Origin: CAYRVX01 sp964427875
GTDB taxonomy: Bacteria > Planctomycetota > Phycisphaerae > SM23-33
NCBI GenBank assembly: GCA_964427875.1
Contig: CAYRVX010000003.1
Coordinates: 62,001 to 126,000, forward strand
DNA: 64,000 nt
Direction: 5' to 3'
Both the position numbers and the translations under genes were made by a program. Shown one piece after another: positions 7,716-16,813 of this stretch. Each line of letters starts with the position of its first letter. The first letter of the stretch is position 1. Below the pieces are notes generated by a model. It was not told where the DNA came from. It made no database searches and saw nothing but the letters and a program-made list of their open reading frames with translations.

Positions 7716-10058
7716 CTACAGCCACAGCTTCATCCGGACCCAGTTGACCAGCCGGCGAGTCCAGATGTACCCGTAGCTCCGCCAATCGATGTCGATCTTG
7801 CCGACCCCCTCCATGCCCGGGCGGAGGATCTGGCGCGTCGCCGCCAGCCGGACCCGGACCTTGAAGACGTTCTCCTGCTCGACCACCTCGGCCACCGGAT
7901 TAATCCGCTCGACGGTGAAGGCGATGCGTTCCTCCGGCAGGGCCGTGGTGGCCAGCTTGCCGGTGAGCTCCCTGTTCTCCCGCCGGGCCCTCTCCAGGGC
8001 GAGCTGGACGTCGCCGATGAGGTCCTCCCGCACGGACAGCTCGCCTCGAAGGTCGGCGAGCGAGGCGATCTCAAACAGGACGTCGCCGGTCTTGACCGGC
8101 GCGCCGAGCTGGCGCTGGAGGTCGCCGGAGACGACATACCCGTCGATGGGCGAGACGAGCACGGCCTGGGCGATCCGGTGTTCGAGCAGCTTGATTCGCG
8201 CGGCGACCTGTTCGGCCTGGGCGCGGGCGATCTGGCTCTCGGCCCGCTTGTCTTCCCGCATGGCGGCGTCCGCCTGCTTGAGGTATGCCAGCTTCTCGGC
8301 CTCGGCCGACATCAACTGGAGCCTGAGGTCCGCCGTCTCGAGCGTCCCCAGGACGGTCGGGCCCGGCGAGATCCTGCCGCGGAAGGCCGCGGCCAGGAGC
8401 GAGCGGTTCAGCTCCACCAGCCGGACGCCGCGCAGCGTGCCGGCCTCCAGCGCCGCCAGGAGGTCCTTGCGGCGCTCGGTCAGCTTGACATGCCGCCACG
8501 CGTCGGCGCTGTAGAACGTTCGCGTCGCCAGCAGCGCGTTCAGGTCGGCGAGCACGGCGGCGCGGGTGGCCTCGTCGATGCCCGCGATGGCGAGCTTGAC
8601 CGCCTCGTTCGGGTCGACGGGCGCCGCCGATTCCACGGCCCGGCGAGTCTCTTCGCTCAGCAGCGACCAGACGTGCTTGCCGACGGAAGGCGCCTCGGCC
8701 GCCGCCCGGGCGCGGATCCCGGTCAGCAGGCCGGGCCAGTCCGAAACGTGGTGGTCCTCCAGAAGCCAGGACGGCTCGTCCGTCTTCGCGCCGCTGACCA
8801 TGTCGCCCGGGAGGACGTACGCCCGCTTGAGGTAACCCTCGAACGGGGTGGGCACGACCTGCTGCGTGGTGGCCTCGAGCACGAAAGACGCCTCGGCGCG
8901 GTACTTCCCCTTGGCCAGGATGAGGAACAGGATCAGCGCGCAGATGGCGATGCCGGCGACCTTGATCCAGGTGTGTTTGGGTCCCAGTATGGTGGCGAGG
9001 CCGCTTCTTGCGGCCGCGGCGGCGCGGGCGCCGAACCAGCGGTCCTGTTTGTGGAGGCCCGCCAGCCGGGGGGTGCACAGGTCGCAGGCCAGCCGAAGCG
9101 ACTCCACCTCATCGAACGCGAACGGCTCCTCGGCGAGACGTTCAAGCGTCAGCACGGCGGCGACGTCCTGGTCCCGCCGCAGCGGGAGGCCCAGAATCGC
9201 CGTCGGGCCGTGCTTCTTGGAAAGCTCTCTCGTGGCGCGGTTGACGAACGTTGTGCCCTGCGGAGCCGGACACAAGACCTCCACGTCCTGGTCCAGGGTC
9301 TCTTCCATCGCCGCCTCGATGTCCTGAACGAGCTGCATCTTGCGGCTGAACTTCTCGGTGTGGCTCATGGCCTTCAGATGGACGTACCGCCCCTTGAGGA
9401 AGCCCAGCGAGACCCGGTCGCAGTGCCAGCGGCTGGAGACCTCGTTGCACATGGCCATGGCCGCCCCCTTGAACCGGTCCTGCTCGTTGACGGCGGCGGT
9501 CGTCTCCATGGCCAGCCGCAGGCGCATGAGGTCTCCCTGGCGCTGCTGAAGCGTCAGCCGCATCTCGTAAAGGCTCAGGAGGCTGACGGTCAGTTCCAGC
9601 CGCTGCTGCGTGGCGGCGAGCACGGCCGAGTCACTGCTGGCGACGACAAAGGTCGCCAGCCCCAGCACGCCGCTGCCGCCTCGCAGCGGGACCATGACCA
9701 GGTGCCTGCTGGCGGGCTGGCCGTACAGGTCGTCCGGCCCGTGGACGGGCTTGATGGTGGTCTTGCTCCCCGCGACGACGGCCGGTGCGGATTCAGCCGA
9801 CTGGGCCAGCCAGACCGGCGCGGTCGAGCCGGGGGCCGGCTGGGGGTACACCGCCAGGATCTCCACTTGCTGATCGGCGCCGATCCGGAGAATCGCGCCG
9901 CCGTTGGCGGCGGCCAGGTGGCACTGAACGGCCAGCAGATTGACGAGGAACTGCTCCGGCGGGCCGTCGAATCGGCTAAGCCTCTCGATCATCTCGACCA
10001 TCGTGGGCCGCTGCTGATCGGAGGATTCGTCGGAAACTCGAGCGGGATTGATGGTCAT
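7716..10058 (-). CDS. GAF domain - transmembrane - HlyD adaptor fusion
   Basis: 780 residues. The N-terminal 330 residues look cytosolic with two GAF-like sensory domains: one around 40-170 (GGAILRIGADQQVEILAVYP) and one around 200-335 (SSRWHCDRVSLGFLKGRYVH, ILGLPLRRDQDVAAVLTLER). A single membrane span follows (VAGIAICALILFLILA, about 370-387), then a HlyD/RND-type adaptor: lipoyl half VPTPFEGYLKRAYVLPGD, a long helical insert, the second lipoyl half VSPIDGYVVSGDLQ and a beta-barrel region ending VGKIDIDWRS. A sensory domain on a membrane-fusion protein suggests that cytosolic signals influence the export complex. It is placed between the HlyD gene (11 nt upstream) and the M50 gene. Confidence 0.85.
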   Translation of the reverse strand: MTINPARVSDESSDQQRPTMVEMIERLSRFDGPPEQFLVNLLAVQCHLAAANGGAILRIGADQQVEILAVYPQPAPGSTAPVWLAQSAESAPAVVAGSKTTIKPVHGPDDLYGQPASRHLVMVPLRGGSGVLGLATFVVASSDSAVLAATQQRLELTVSLLSLYEMRLTLQQRQGDLMRLRLAMETTAAVNEQDRFKGAAMAMCNEVSSRWHCDRVSLGFLKGRYVHLKAMSHTEKFSRKMQLVQDIEAAMEETLDQDVEVLCPAPQGTTFVNRATRELSKKHGPTAILGLPLRRDQDVAAVLTLERLAEEPFAFDEVESLRLACDLCTPRLAGLHKQDRWFGARAAAAARSGLATILGPKHTWIKVAGIAICALILFLILAKGKYRAEASFVLEATTQQVVPTPFEGYLKRAYVLPGDMVSGAKTDEPSWLLEDHHVSDWPGLLTGIRARAAAEAPSVGKHVWSLLSEETRRAVESAAPVDPNEAVKLAIAGIDEATRAAVLADLNALLATRTFYSADAWRHVKLTERRKDLLAALEAGTLRGVRLVELNRSLLAAAFRGRISPGPTVLGTLETADLRLQLMSAEAEKLAYLKQADAAMREDKRAESQIARAQAEQVAARIKLLEHRIAQAVLVSPIDGYVVSGDLQRQLGAPVKTGDVLFEIASLADLRGELSVREDLIGDVQLALERARRENRELTGKLATTALPEERIAFTVERINPVAEVVEQENVFKVRVRLAATRQILRPGMEGVGKIDIDWRSYGYIWTRRLVNWVRMKLWL

Positions 10059-10069
10059 CTGCTGCTATC

Positions 10070-10984
10070 TCATCTTGTCGGCCGCGCCGCGACCTCCCCG
10101 GCCTTCGAGCCGCCGGGCGAAGCCGTCCTCTTCCCGCCGGGAAAGCTGACGTACACGCGCTCGCCCGCCGGCCTGCCGGTGGAATTCGGCGCCTCGACCC
10201 GGACCGTCAGGGTGCCGCTGGCAGCGTCGGCGACGGCGACAATGTGGGCGATCCTCGCATCCACCAGCAGCGGACGGCTGACGTCATCCGTCTCAAACTC
10301 CACGACGGCCTTGCCGCCCTTCTTCAGACGGCGGGCCCGGCCGAGCGGAACGGGAACGTCGACCCAGAGCGGATCGATCTTGACCACGCGAATGACCCGC
10401 TCCAGTGCATCGACCGACTCGCCTTCCTCCACCAGCCCCTGCGCCAGCGGCTTGCCCGGCCCGGGGAGGGGACGCTCCACCACCCCGTCGATGGGGCTCT
10501 TGAGCCGCATGCGGGCATGCTGGATGCACGCCTCGCGGTACTTCCGCTGGTCCTGCTTGCGCTGAAACTTGGCCAGGTCCAGCGAGAGCTCGGAGATCTT
10601 CACCTCGAGGACGGCGTGATCGACCTCCATCTTGGTGGCCGCTCCGTTATCGAACGCCCATTCTTTCTGTTTGAGGTCGACTCTTTTCTGGGCGAGTTGG
10701 GCTTCGGCGGCCTTGACGCGGGTCTCGTCTTCGGCCTGGGCCTTTAGCTGTTCGAGCTGCGCCAACTCGGCTTCGTCGTCGAGCCGGATGAGCTCCTGGC
10801 CGGCTTTGACCTCGTCGCCCTCTTTGACGAGCACCTTGGCGACGCGGCCGGGGCGAATGAACGATAGGGTCGCGTCGCTGCTGGGCTTGGTGAAGGCCTC
10901 AATCCGGTCCTGCCCCCAGAGGCTCGGGCAGGCGCCCAGCGCCACAAGCACAAGACTCAACACGGGGTTCCTTCTCGCTGTCAT
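10070..10984 (-). CDS. HlyD/RND-type periplasmic adaptor protein
   Basis: 304 residues with a likely signal peptide (PVLSLVLVALGACPSLWGQ). The body is a compact membrane-fusion protein: first lipoyl half with IRPGRVAKVLVKEGDEVKAG, a helical hairpin (LAQLEQLKAQAEDETRVKAA to LDLAKFQRKQDQRKYREA), second lipoyl half LKSPIDGVVERPL, then a beta-barrel segment. Such proteins bridge inner-membrane pumps to the outer membrane. It is the first gene of the four-gene minus-strand cluster ending with the SecA-like gene, and is divergent from the sigma54-type activator gene 275 nt away. No dedicated ABC/RND pump or TolC-like channel is encoded nearby. Confidence 0.88.
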   Translation of the reverse strand: MTARRNPVLSLVLVALGACPSLWGQDRIEAFTKPSSDATLSFIRPGRVAKVLVKEGDEVKAGQELIRLDDEAELAQLEQLKAQAEDETRVKAAEAQLAQKRVDLKQKEWAFDNGAATKMEVDHAVLEVKISELSLDLAKFQRKQDQRKYREACIQHARMRLKSPIDGVVERPLPGPGKPLAQGLVEEGESVDALERVIRVVKIDPLWVDVPVPLGRARRLKKGGKAVVEFETDDVSRPLLVDARIAHIVAVADAASGTLTVRVEAPNSTGRPAGERVYVSFPGGKRTASPGGSKAGEVAARPTR

Positions 10985-11258
10985 GGCGTTTTCATCCTGA
11001 AATCATCAGGGATCGACCGTCCAGATCAGCCCAATACCAGTATCGCCATATCCAAGTGGCAACACAAGGAAAAACATGCCTAAGCCCTGCGTGTGACTGC
11101 CGATTGTCTCTTGGCGGCCGGCGGCGGAAGCGGCCGCGGCCGCTCGCGCAGGCACACCGCCGGTCAGGCGGGAGGGAATCTCCTTGACGTCTTTCCGCAC
11201 CGCACGGCATACTGACCTGCCGCACGCCGCAAACTCCGCTGCTTCCAGGAATGGCGAG

Positions 11259-12785
11259 ATGATGGTGTCGATCAAACACTTGCCGCCGGAGGCGCTGTCG
11301 GCCCTGGTGGACGCTTCGGCGGCGATCAACTCCGCCCTGGGTCTCGACGAGACGCTGGCGGCGATTGCGCGCGCGGCCGCGTCGGTGATGCGGGCCGAGG
11401 CTTCCAGCGTTATTGTCCTGGACGAGACCCGCGGCAAGCAGGTGTTCCGGGCGGCCGTCGGTGACCGCGCCGATCAGCTCCAGGGCCTGGCCTACGATCG
11501 GGCTCTGGGCATCTCCGGCAAGGTGCTGGTGAGCGGGGAGGCCGAGATCGTTAACGACGTCTCCAAGGAGCGGTCCCATTACCACGAGATCGACGCGCTG
11601 GTGGCGTTCGAGACCCGCAGCCTCATTGCCGCCCCCCTGATCAACAAGGGCCGGACCCTCGGCGTCGTCGAGGTGCTGAACCCGGTGCAGTCCGAGCTGT
11701 TCGCCGAAGAGGACAGGCAGTTGTGCAAGGTCTTTGCCAACCTCGCGGCCATCGCGATGGCCAACGCACAGCTCTACGACCGCATCCAGCGCGAGAACGA
11801 CCAACTGAAGCAGACCTACCAGCCGGCCGAGGAGATCGTCGGCATCTCCGCGGGAATGGAGAACGTCAGGAACCTGATCCGCCGGGTCTCGCGCTCGTCG
11901 GCCACCGTCCTGCTGCTGGGCGAGACGGGCACCGGCAAGGAGATCGCCGCCAGGACGGTCCACGCCGAGTCCGACCGGGGGGGCAAGCCCTTCGTGGCCA
12001 TCAACTGCGCGGCCCTGCCGGAGACGCTCCTGGAAAGCGAGCTCTTCGGACACGAGGCGGGGGCGTTCACCGGAGCGGTGGAACGAAAGCTCGGCCGCTT
12101 CGAGCTGGCCGAGGGAGGCACGCTGTTCCTCGACGAGATCGCCGAGGTGGCCCCGAGCATCCAGGTGACGTTGCTTCGGGCCCTCCAGGAGAAGGAGATT
12201 GTCCGGGTCGGCGGCACGGAGACGATCGGGTGCGACGTGCGGATCGTCGCGGCGACCAACCGCGACCTCGCCGAGGAGATGAGGGCCCACAGGTTCCGAG
12301 AGGACTTGTACTACCGGCTGAACGTCTTTCCGATCGAGATCCCCCCCCTCCGGGAACGGAGAGAGGACATCCCGCTGCTGGTGGACCACTTCATCCGTCA
12401 CGTGGCGTCCGAGATGAAGATGCCCGTGCCGATTCTCTCCCCCGAGGCCATGACGGCACTGACGCAGTACGATTATCCCGGGAACATCCGGGAGTTGCAG
12501 AACATCCTGGAGCGGGCGTGCCTGCTGTGCTGCCGGATGGACGGCGCCTGGCCGCGGCCCCAGCCGATCGGGCCGGAGCACCTCCCGAGGGAGTTGGCCG
12601 GCGAGATCCAGCCGGGTGCCCCCGGCGAGTCGGCCCTGGCGGCCTCCGAGAAGGGCATGATCGTAAAGGCCCTCCGCGAGAACGCCTGGAACCAGACCAA
12701 GGCGGCCAGGGCCCTCGGCATTACCCGCGACAACATCCGCTACCGGATCCGCAAGTACAAGATACAGCTCCCCCAAAAGGGCTGA
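11259..12785 (+). CDS. GAF-AAA-Fis sigma54-dependent activator (NifA/NtrC type)
   Basis: 508 residues from ATG 11259, chosen because AGGA lies 8 nt upstream; the frame is open from 11184. An N-terminal GAF domain (about 15-165) senses a signal. The AAA+ domain carries Walker A GETGTGKE, the sigma54-contact loop GAFTGA, Walker B GGTLFLDEIAE and the sensor/arginine region YYRLNVFPIEIPPLRERRED. The C-terminal Fis-type helix-turn-helix is NQTKAARALGITRDNIRYRI. It should activate a sigma54 promoter through a GAF-gated ATPase. It lies between the divergent HlyD cluster and the calpain-like LEPR protein, either of which could be its target; I found no convincing -24/-12 element, so the target is open. 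Confidence 0.92.
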   Translation: MMVSIKHLPPEALSALVDASAAINSALGLDETLAAIARAAASVMRAEASSVIVLDETRGKQVFRAAVGDRADQLQGLAYDRALGISGKVLVSGEAEIVNDVSKERSHYHEIDALVAFETRSLIAAPLINKGRTLGVVEVLNPVQSELFAEEDRQLCKVFANLAAIAMANAQLYDRIQRENDQLKQTYQPAEEIVGISAGMENVRNLIRRVSRSSATVLLLGETGTGKEIAARTVHAESDRGGKPFVAINCAALPETLLESELFGHEAGAFTGAVERKLGRFELAEGGTLFLDEIAEVAPSIQVTLLRALQEKEIVRVGGTETIGCDVRIVAATNRDLAEEMRAHRFREDLYYRLNVFPIEIPPLRERREDIPLLVDHFIRHVASEMKMPVPILSPEAMTALTQYDYPGNIRELQNILERACLLCCRMDGAWPRPQPIGPEHLPRELAGEIQPGAPGESALAASEKGMIVKALRENAWNQTKAARALGITRDNIRYRIRKYKIQLPQKG

Positions 12786-13134
12786 GCGCGTCCTGCCTGC
12801 GGGCACGTCTGCCACGATGGCCCCCGACGACAGATCGTAAAGTCTTTGCTGTAAGTAGCCTGACCTGATTCCTGTCCCGGGCGCCCGGCCCCCTTGCGAT
12901 TCGCTCGTCGCTCCCTATCTCCTTGCCCGCGGCTGATTTGAATCGTACTGTTGCTTGTGGCAGCAAGCCGGGCTCCGCGTTACGAAGGCCGGGGTCCTCC
13001 GGAGCTTCTCTCTGAGGCGCCTCAAGAAGCGCCCCCATTGCACCTGCGTGGCGGATCCAGTGTGGATTCCCCGTATTTCGTGCTTTCATCAAGACTTGGC
13101 GTTTGGTGCACGCATACGCCCCAGGAGTGACCAA
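12786..13134. other. Intergenic leader before the LEPR-XLL gene
   Basis: 349 nt without a supported gene. The frame of the next gene is open leftwards to 12955 but its sequence there is not protein-like, and a good ribosome site (AGGAG at 13123-13127) sits 7 nt before GTG 13135. A perfect 10-bp palindrome GAGGCGCCTC is at 13014-13023. No clear sigma70 or sigma54 promoter was found. Confidence 0.5.
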
Positions 13135-16100
13135 GTGAGCAATCTGAACTGGCAGCCGCCGCTGTTCGAGCAAATGGAGCCCCGTTTGCTGCTCAGCGCT
13201 TCACCGGTGCCGGAGGAGATCGACCTTCCGGCCTTCAGTGAGCAGTGCGTCACGGGCGGCCTCGACGTCGGCGAATCGCAGATGTACGTCTTCACCGCGG
13301 CGGCCAGCGGGTACGTCTACATGAACATGGGGGCCGCCGAAGGCAGCGGGGTCGATTCCTACCTGGAGGCCTTCAACTCCGGCCTGCGCAGGATCGCCCG
13401 GAACAACAACGCCAGCAGGTACACTCAGGACAGCCGGATCCGCCTGCGCGTTAGCACGGGGCGCACGTACTACGTCCGCGCGAGGGGCGCCGCAGGAACC
13501 GATGGCGACTACGAGCTGACGCTCACCAGCCGGCCGTACGACGACTACGGCAACACCGCCGAGGCGGCCAGGGCCCTGCGGGTCCGCCGGAGCGGCTCGA
13601 CGTCGGCTCGCGGCAGGATCAACTGCGTCGGCGACACGGACTGGCTGTCGTACACGGCCCGCGACGACGGCCTGGTGCGTGTACGGATGCTCGCCTACGG
13701 CCGAGGTAACAAGCTGGTCGGCTCGCTCGGCGTCTACGACGCCGCCGGCAACCTCATCACCAGCCAGGTCGCAGAGGAGAGCCACTGGTTCGAGCTGAGC
13801 TTCTCGGCGCTCAAGGGGCAGACGTATTACCTGGAGGCCTCCGGCGGGGAGAACACCACGGGCAGATACCTGGTCAAGGTGCTGCCGATGATCCTTCAGG
13901 AGTTCATCGACGCAGAGGAGGTGGACCTTCCTGCCTTCAGCGAGCAGTCCGTCACGGGCGGCCTCGACGTCGGCGGGACCCAGATGTACAAGTTCACCGC
14001 GACGGCCAGCGGGTACGTCTACCTGAACATGAAGGCCGCCGAAGGCAGCGAGATCGACTCCTATCTGGAGGTCTTCAACCCCGGCCAGCGGAGGATCGCC
14101 CGGAACAGCAACGCCAACAGGTACACTCAGGACAGCCGTATCCGCCTCCGCGTTCGCGCGGGGCGCACGTACTACGTCCGCGCGAGGGCCGCCGGAGGGA
14201 CCGAGGGCGACTACGAGCTGACGCTCACCAGCCGGCCGTACGACGACTACGGCAACACCGCCGAGGCGGCCAGGGCCCTGCGGGTCCGCCGGAACGGCTC
14301 GACGGCGGCGCGGGGCAGGATCAACTGCATCGGCGACACGGACTACTTCTCGTACACCGCGCGGGGCAGCGGCCTGGTGCAGGTGCAGATGATCGCCTAC
14401 GGCCGATGGAACAAGCTGTCCGGCATGCTCAACGTCTACGACGCCGCCGGCGACATGATCGCCAGCGATCACGGCGGCGTGGGCGGCACGTCCGCCCTGA
14501 GCTTTTCGGCGGTTAAGGGACAGACGTACTACATGGCGGCCTCCAGCGACGACAACAGCACGGGCAGATACCTGATGAAGGTGCTGCCGATAATCCCGCA
14601 GGAGTTCATCGACGCGGAGGAGGTGGACGTCCCGGCCTATGGCGAGGAAACCGCCGCCGGCGCCCTCGACGTCGGCGGGACCAAGATGTACAAGTTCACC
14701 GCGGCGACCAGCGCGTATCTCTATCTGGACATGGCCGCCGCCGACGGAAGCGCGATCGACTCCTACCTGGAGGTCTTCAACTCCGCCCGGCGCAGGATCG
14801 CCCGGAACAACAACGCCAGCAGGTACAATCGGGACAGCCGGGTCCGCATCCGCGTTCGGGCCGGCCAGACCTACTACGTCCGCGCCAGGGCCGCCCGGGG
14901 AACCGAGGGCGACTACGAGCTGACCTTCACGAGCCGGCCCAACGACGACGCGGGCAACGACATCGATCACGCCGCGTACCTTCAGCTCGAAAGCGACGGC
15001 TCCCGCCAGGCCCACGGGAAGGTCAACTATGCCGGCGACATCGACGTGCTGGAGATCGTCGCCCCCGTGACCGGCGAGATGACCGTGACGGCTGCGGCGC
15101 CCGGCGGGGACGGCAGCATCACGCCGAGGCTCCGGGCCGATGACTCCACTGGCGAGCAACTGGTGATCGACGAAGACGGCGACGCCGCCTGCACCGTCAC
15201 GTTCGGCGTGGTCGAGGGCGAGACGTACTACCTGAGGATCGCCAGCCTGGACGACAACACGGGCCGGTACGAGCTGATGGTGTCGACCGACACGGACGTC
15301 GATCCGGACCCGGCCCCCGACCCCGACCCCGACCCGGACCCGGTTCCGCCCGACGATCCCACGCCGGGCGAGCTCGTCACGGGATGGATCAGCGAGGAGC
15401 CGGGCGGCTACCGGCTGATCGTCGCCGGGACCGACAGCAGCGACATCATCACGCTGAGCGTCAGCGGCTCGGTGACGACGCTCACCTACGCCAGCGGCTC
15501 ACTCGACTTCGCCGGCGTCTTCGACGACATCTCGATCTACGGCTTCGGCGGCGACGACGTGATCCGCATGGACTACTCGATCGCCGGCTCGGGCATCGTC
15601 TACGCCGGCGAGGGCAACGACACGGTATACGACAACAGCCTCGGCGCCGCAGGCGTGTACGGCGGGGCGGGCGACGACCTGCTGATCAGCCTCGGCGGCG
15701 GCGTGGACAGCCTCTGGGGCCAGGCGGGCTGCGACAGCTTCTGGGTGGACATGGGCGACTCGCTCGGCGACGCCGACTCCGCCGAGTACGACGCGACGGC
15801 CGTCCACCGAATCACTCAGTTCTATCAGCCCTACTCCGCGGTCCCCGGCTCTGCGGATTACGTCTCGATGGAGATCGCCGGGCAGAACTTCCGCGACCCC
15901 ACACCCACCAGCTACGGGCGAGCGTGGGTGAACTTCGCGAGCAACCCGCTCTTTGCCGACGGGCCGGAACACAACGACATCCGCCAGGGCTCGGTAGGCG
16001 ACTGCTACTTCCTGGCGTGCCTGGCCAGCATGTCCGACAGCGACCCGAACGTGATCCGCCAGATGGTGACGGCCCTGGGTGACGGGACGTACGCGGTGCG

Positions 16101-16623
16101 GTTCTTCCGCGGCGGTCAAGCCTCCTACCTCCGACTCGACGCCGACCTGCCCGTCTACTCCGGCAGCAGCCTCAGCTACGCCAAGCTGACGCCGGACGGC
16201 GAGACCTGGGTGGCGATCGTCGAGAAGGCCTACTGCCATTTCCGGTACGGCCAGAACTCCTACGCCTCCATCAGCGGCGGGTGGATGAGCACCGTCTTCC
16301 AGGAGATGACCAACCGGCCCACCACCACCATGTGGACGGGCGGGTCGCAGGCGTCCCTGGCGAGCTTCATCATCTCCGCCCTCGACAGCGGGCACGCGGC
16401 CACCCTCGGAAGCTACGGTAACGCCCCCTCGCCGATCGTCGGATCGCACGCGTACATGCTCAAGTCGATCGAGTTCGTCGAGGGCGAGGCGATCGTGACG
16501 GTCTACAATCCCTGGGGAGTGGACGGAAAGACCTACGACAGCAACTACAGCGACGGCCTGTTGAGGCTCGACCTGTCGCAGGTGCAGGCTTGCTTCTCGG
16601 CCATCGTCATCAGCCTGGCATAG
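13135..16623 (+). CDS. LEPR-XLL surface protein with PPC-like repeats and calpain-like peptidase
   Basis: 1162 residues from GTG 13135. The N-terminus has the LEPR-XLL export signature (FEQMEPRLLLSAS). Three tandem 234-residue repeats follow (about 24-725); each resembles bacterial pre-peptidase C-terminal (PPC) beta domains, with YVFTAAASGYVYMNM-type strands. Next come an Asp-Pro linker, a glycine/aspartate-rich RTX-like segment (GFGGDDVIRM, GGAGDDLLIS) near 800-860, and a C-terminal papain-fold domain of the calpain (C2) type. Its triad is complete: C957 in GSVGDCYFLAC, H1105 in GSHAYML and N1125 in YNPWG. I infer a secreted or surface-bound, possibly calcium-dependent cysteine peptidase. 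It follows the sigma54-type activator and is followed by a strong terminator. Confidence 0.88.
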   Translation: MSNLNWQPPLFEQMEPRLLLSASPVPEEIDLPAFSEQCVTGGLDVGESQMYVFTAAASGYVYMNMGAAEGSGVDSYLEAFNSGLRRIARNNNASRYTQDSRIRLRVSTGRTYYVRARGAAGTDGDYELTLTSRPYDDYGNTAEAARALRVRRSGSTSARGRINCVGDTDWLSYTARDDGLVRVRMLAYGRGNKLVGSLGVYDAAGNLITSQVAEESHWFELSFSALKGQTYYLEASGGENTTGRYLVKVLPMILQEFIDAEEVDLPAFSEQSVTGGLDVGGTQMYKFTATASGYVYLNMKAAEGSEIDSYLEVFNPGQRRIARNSNANRYTQDSRIRLRVRAGRTYYVRARAAGGTEGDYELTLTSRPYDDYGNTAEAARALRVRRNGSTAARGRINCIGDTDYFSYTARGSGLVQVQMIAYGRWNKLSGMLNVYDAAGDMIASDHGGVGGTSALSFSAVKGQTYYMAASSDDNSTGRYLMKVLPIIPQEFIDAEEVDVPAYGEETAAGALDVGGTKMYKFTAATSAYLYLDMAAADGSAIDSYLEVFNSARRRIARNNNASRYNRDSRVRIRVRAGQTYYVRARAARGTEGDYELTFTSRPNDDAGNDIDHAAYLQLESDGSRQAHGKVNYAGDIDVLEIVAPVTGEMTVTAAAPGGDGSITPRLRADDSTGEQLVIDEDGDAACTVTFGVVEGETYYLRIASLDDNTGRYELMVSTDTDVDPDPAPDPDPDPDPVPPDDPTPGELVTGWISEEPGGYRLIVAGTDSSDIITLSVSGSVTTLTYASGSLDFAGVFDDISIYGFGGDDVIRMDYSIAGSGIVYAGEGNDTVYDNSLGAAGVYGGAGDDLLISLGGGVDSLWGQAGCDSFWVDMGDSLGDADSAEYDATAVHRITQFYQPYSAVPGSADYVSMEIAGQNFRDPTPTSYGRAWVNFASNPLFADGPEHNDIRQGSVGDCYFLACLASMSDSDPNVIRQMVTALGDGTYAVRFFRGGQASYLRLDADLPVYSGSSLSYAKLTPDGETWVAIVEKAYCHFRYGQNSYASISGGWMSTVFQEMTNRPTTTMWTGGSQASLASFIISALDSGHAATLGSYGNAPSPIVGSHAYMLKSIEFVEGEAIVTVYNPWGVDGKTYDSNYSDGLLRLDLSQVQACFSAIVISLA
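13204..15309 (+). repeat. Three in-frame 702-bp tandem repeats in the LEPR gene
   Basis: Equivalent points recur exactly 702 bp apart: the ELTLTSRP codons begin at 13513 and 14215, and the matching ELTFTSRP at 14917; the EEIDLPAFSEQ / EEVDLPAFSEQ / EEVDVPAYGEE starts show the same spacing. Repeats 1 and 2 share a stretch of more than 70 identical bases beginning at 13513 and 14215. Repeat 3 is more diverged. This indicates recent duplication or gene conversion between the first two copies. Confidence 0.93.
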
Positions 16624-16662
16624 CGCTCGATTTCGCTACGACACATCCGTGGCAGCAGTTGG

Positions 16663-16709
16663 CCGGCCCCGTGCCCCTGGCATCGGGGCCGGTTGCTACC
16701 GGGGTTTTT
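16663..16709 (+). terminator. Intrinsic terminator after the LEPR gene
   Basis: A perfect 9-bp stem CCGGCCCCG (16663-16671) / CGGGGCCGG (16684-16692) with a 12-nt loop, followed by a second short CCGG pairing and TTTTT at 16705-16709. It starts 40 nt after the stop codon of the LEPR-XLL gene and isolates it from the next gene. Confidence 0.85.
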
Positions 16710-16813
16710 CTCACCTTTCCGGGAACCTTTCTGCGCGAAAACGTCAAATAGGAATAGAGATCGTGCGGATGAAGTCGTGATTTGCGCGCTCTTGCACAGG
16801 TGTAAATGGAAAC

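Noticed and set aside
3039..10565. Long plus-strand frames opposite the SecA, M50 and GAF-HlyD genes (for example 3039-5189, 5746-7776 and 7662-10565)
   Set aside because: They are antisense shadows caused by high GC in the third codon position; composition is rich in Arg, Gly, Asp and His without domain motifs, whereas the minus strand has complete protein families.
12955..13134. 60-codon N-terminal extension of the LEPR-XLL protein
   Set aside because: A ribosome site stands before GTG 13135 and the LEPR-XLL signature is normally close to the N-terminus.
10985..13134. Sigma54 -24/-12 promoters near the activator gene
   Set aside because: TGGC-containing segments exist but none has GC at the required spacing to a TTGC-like element.
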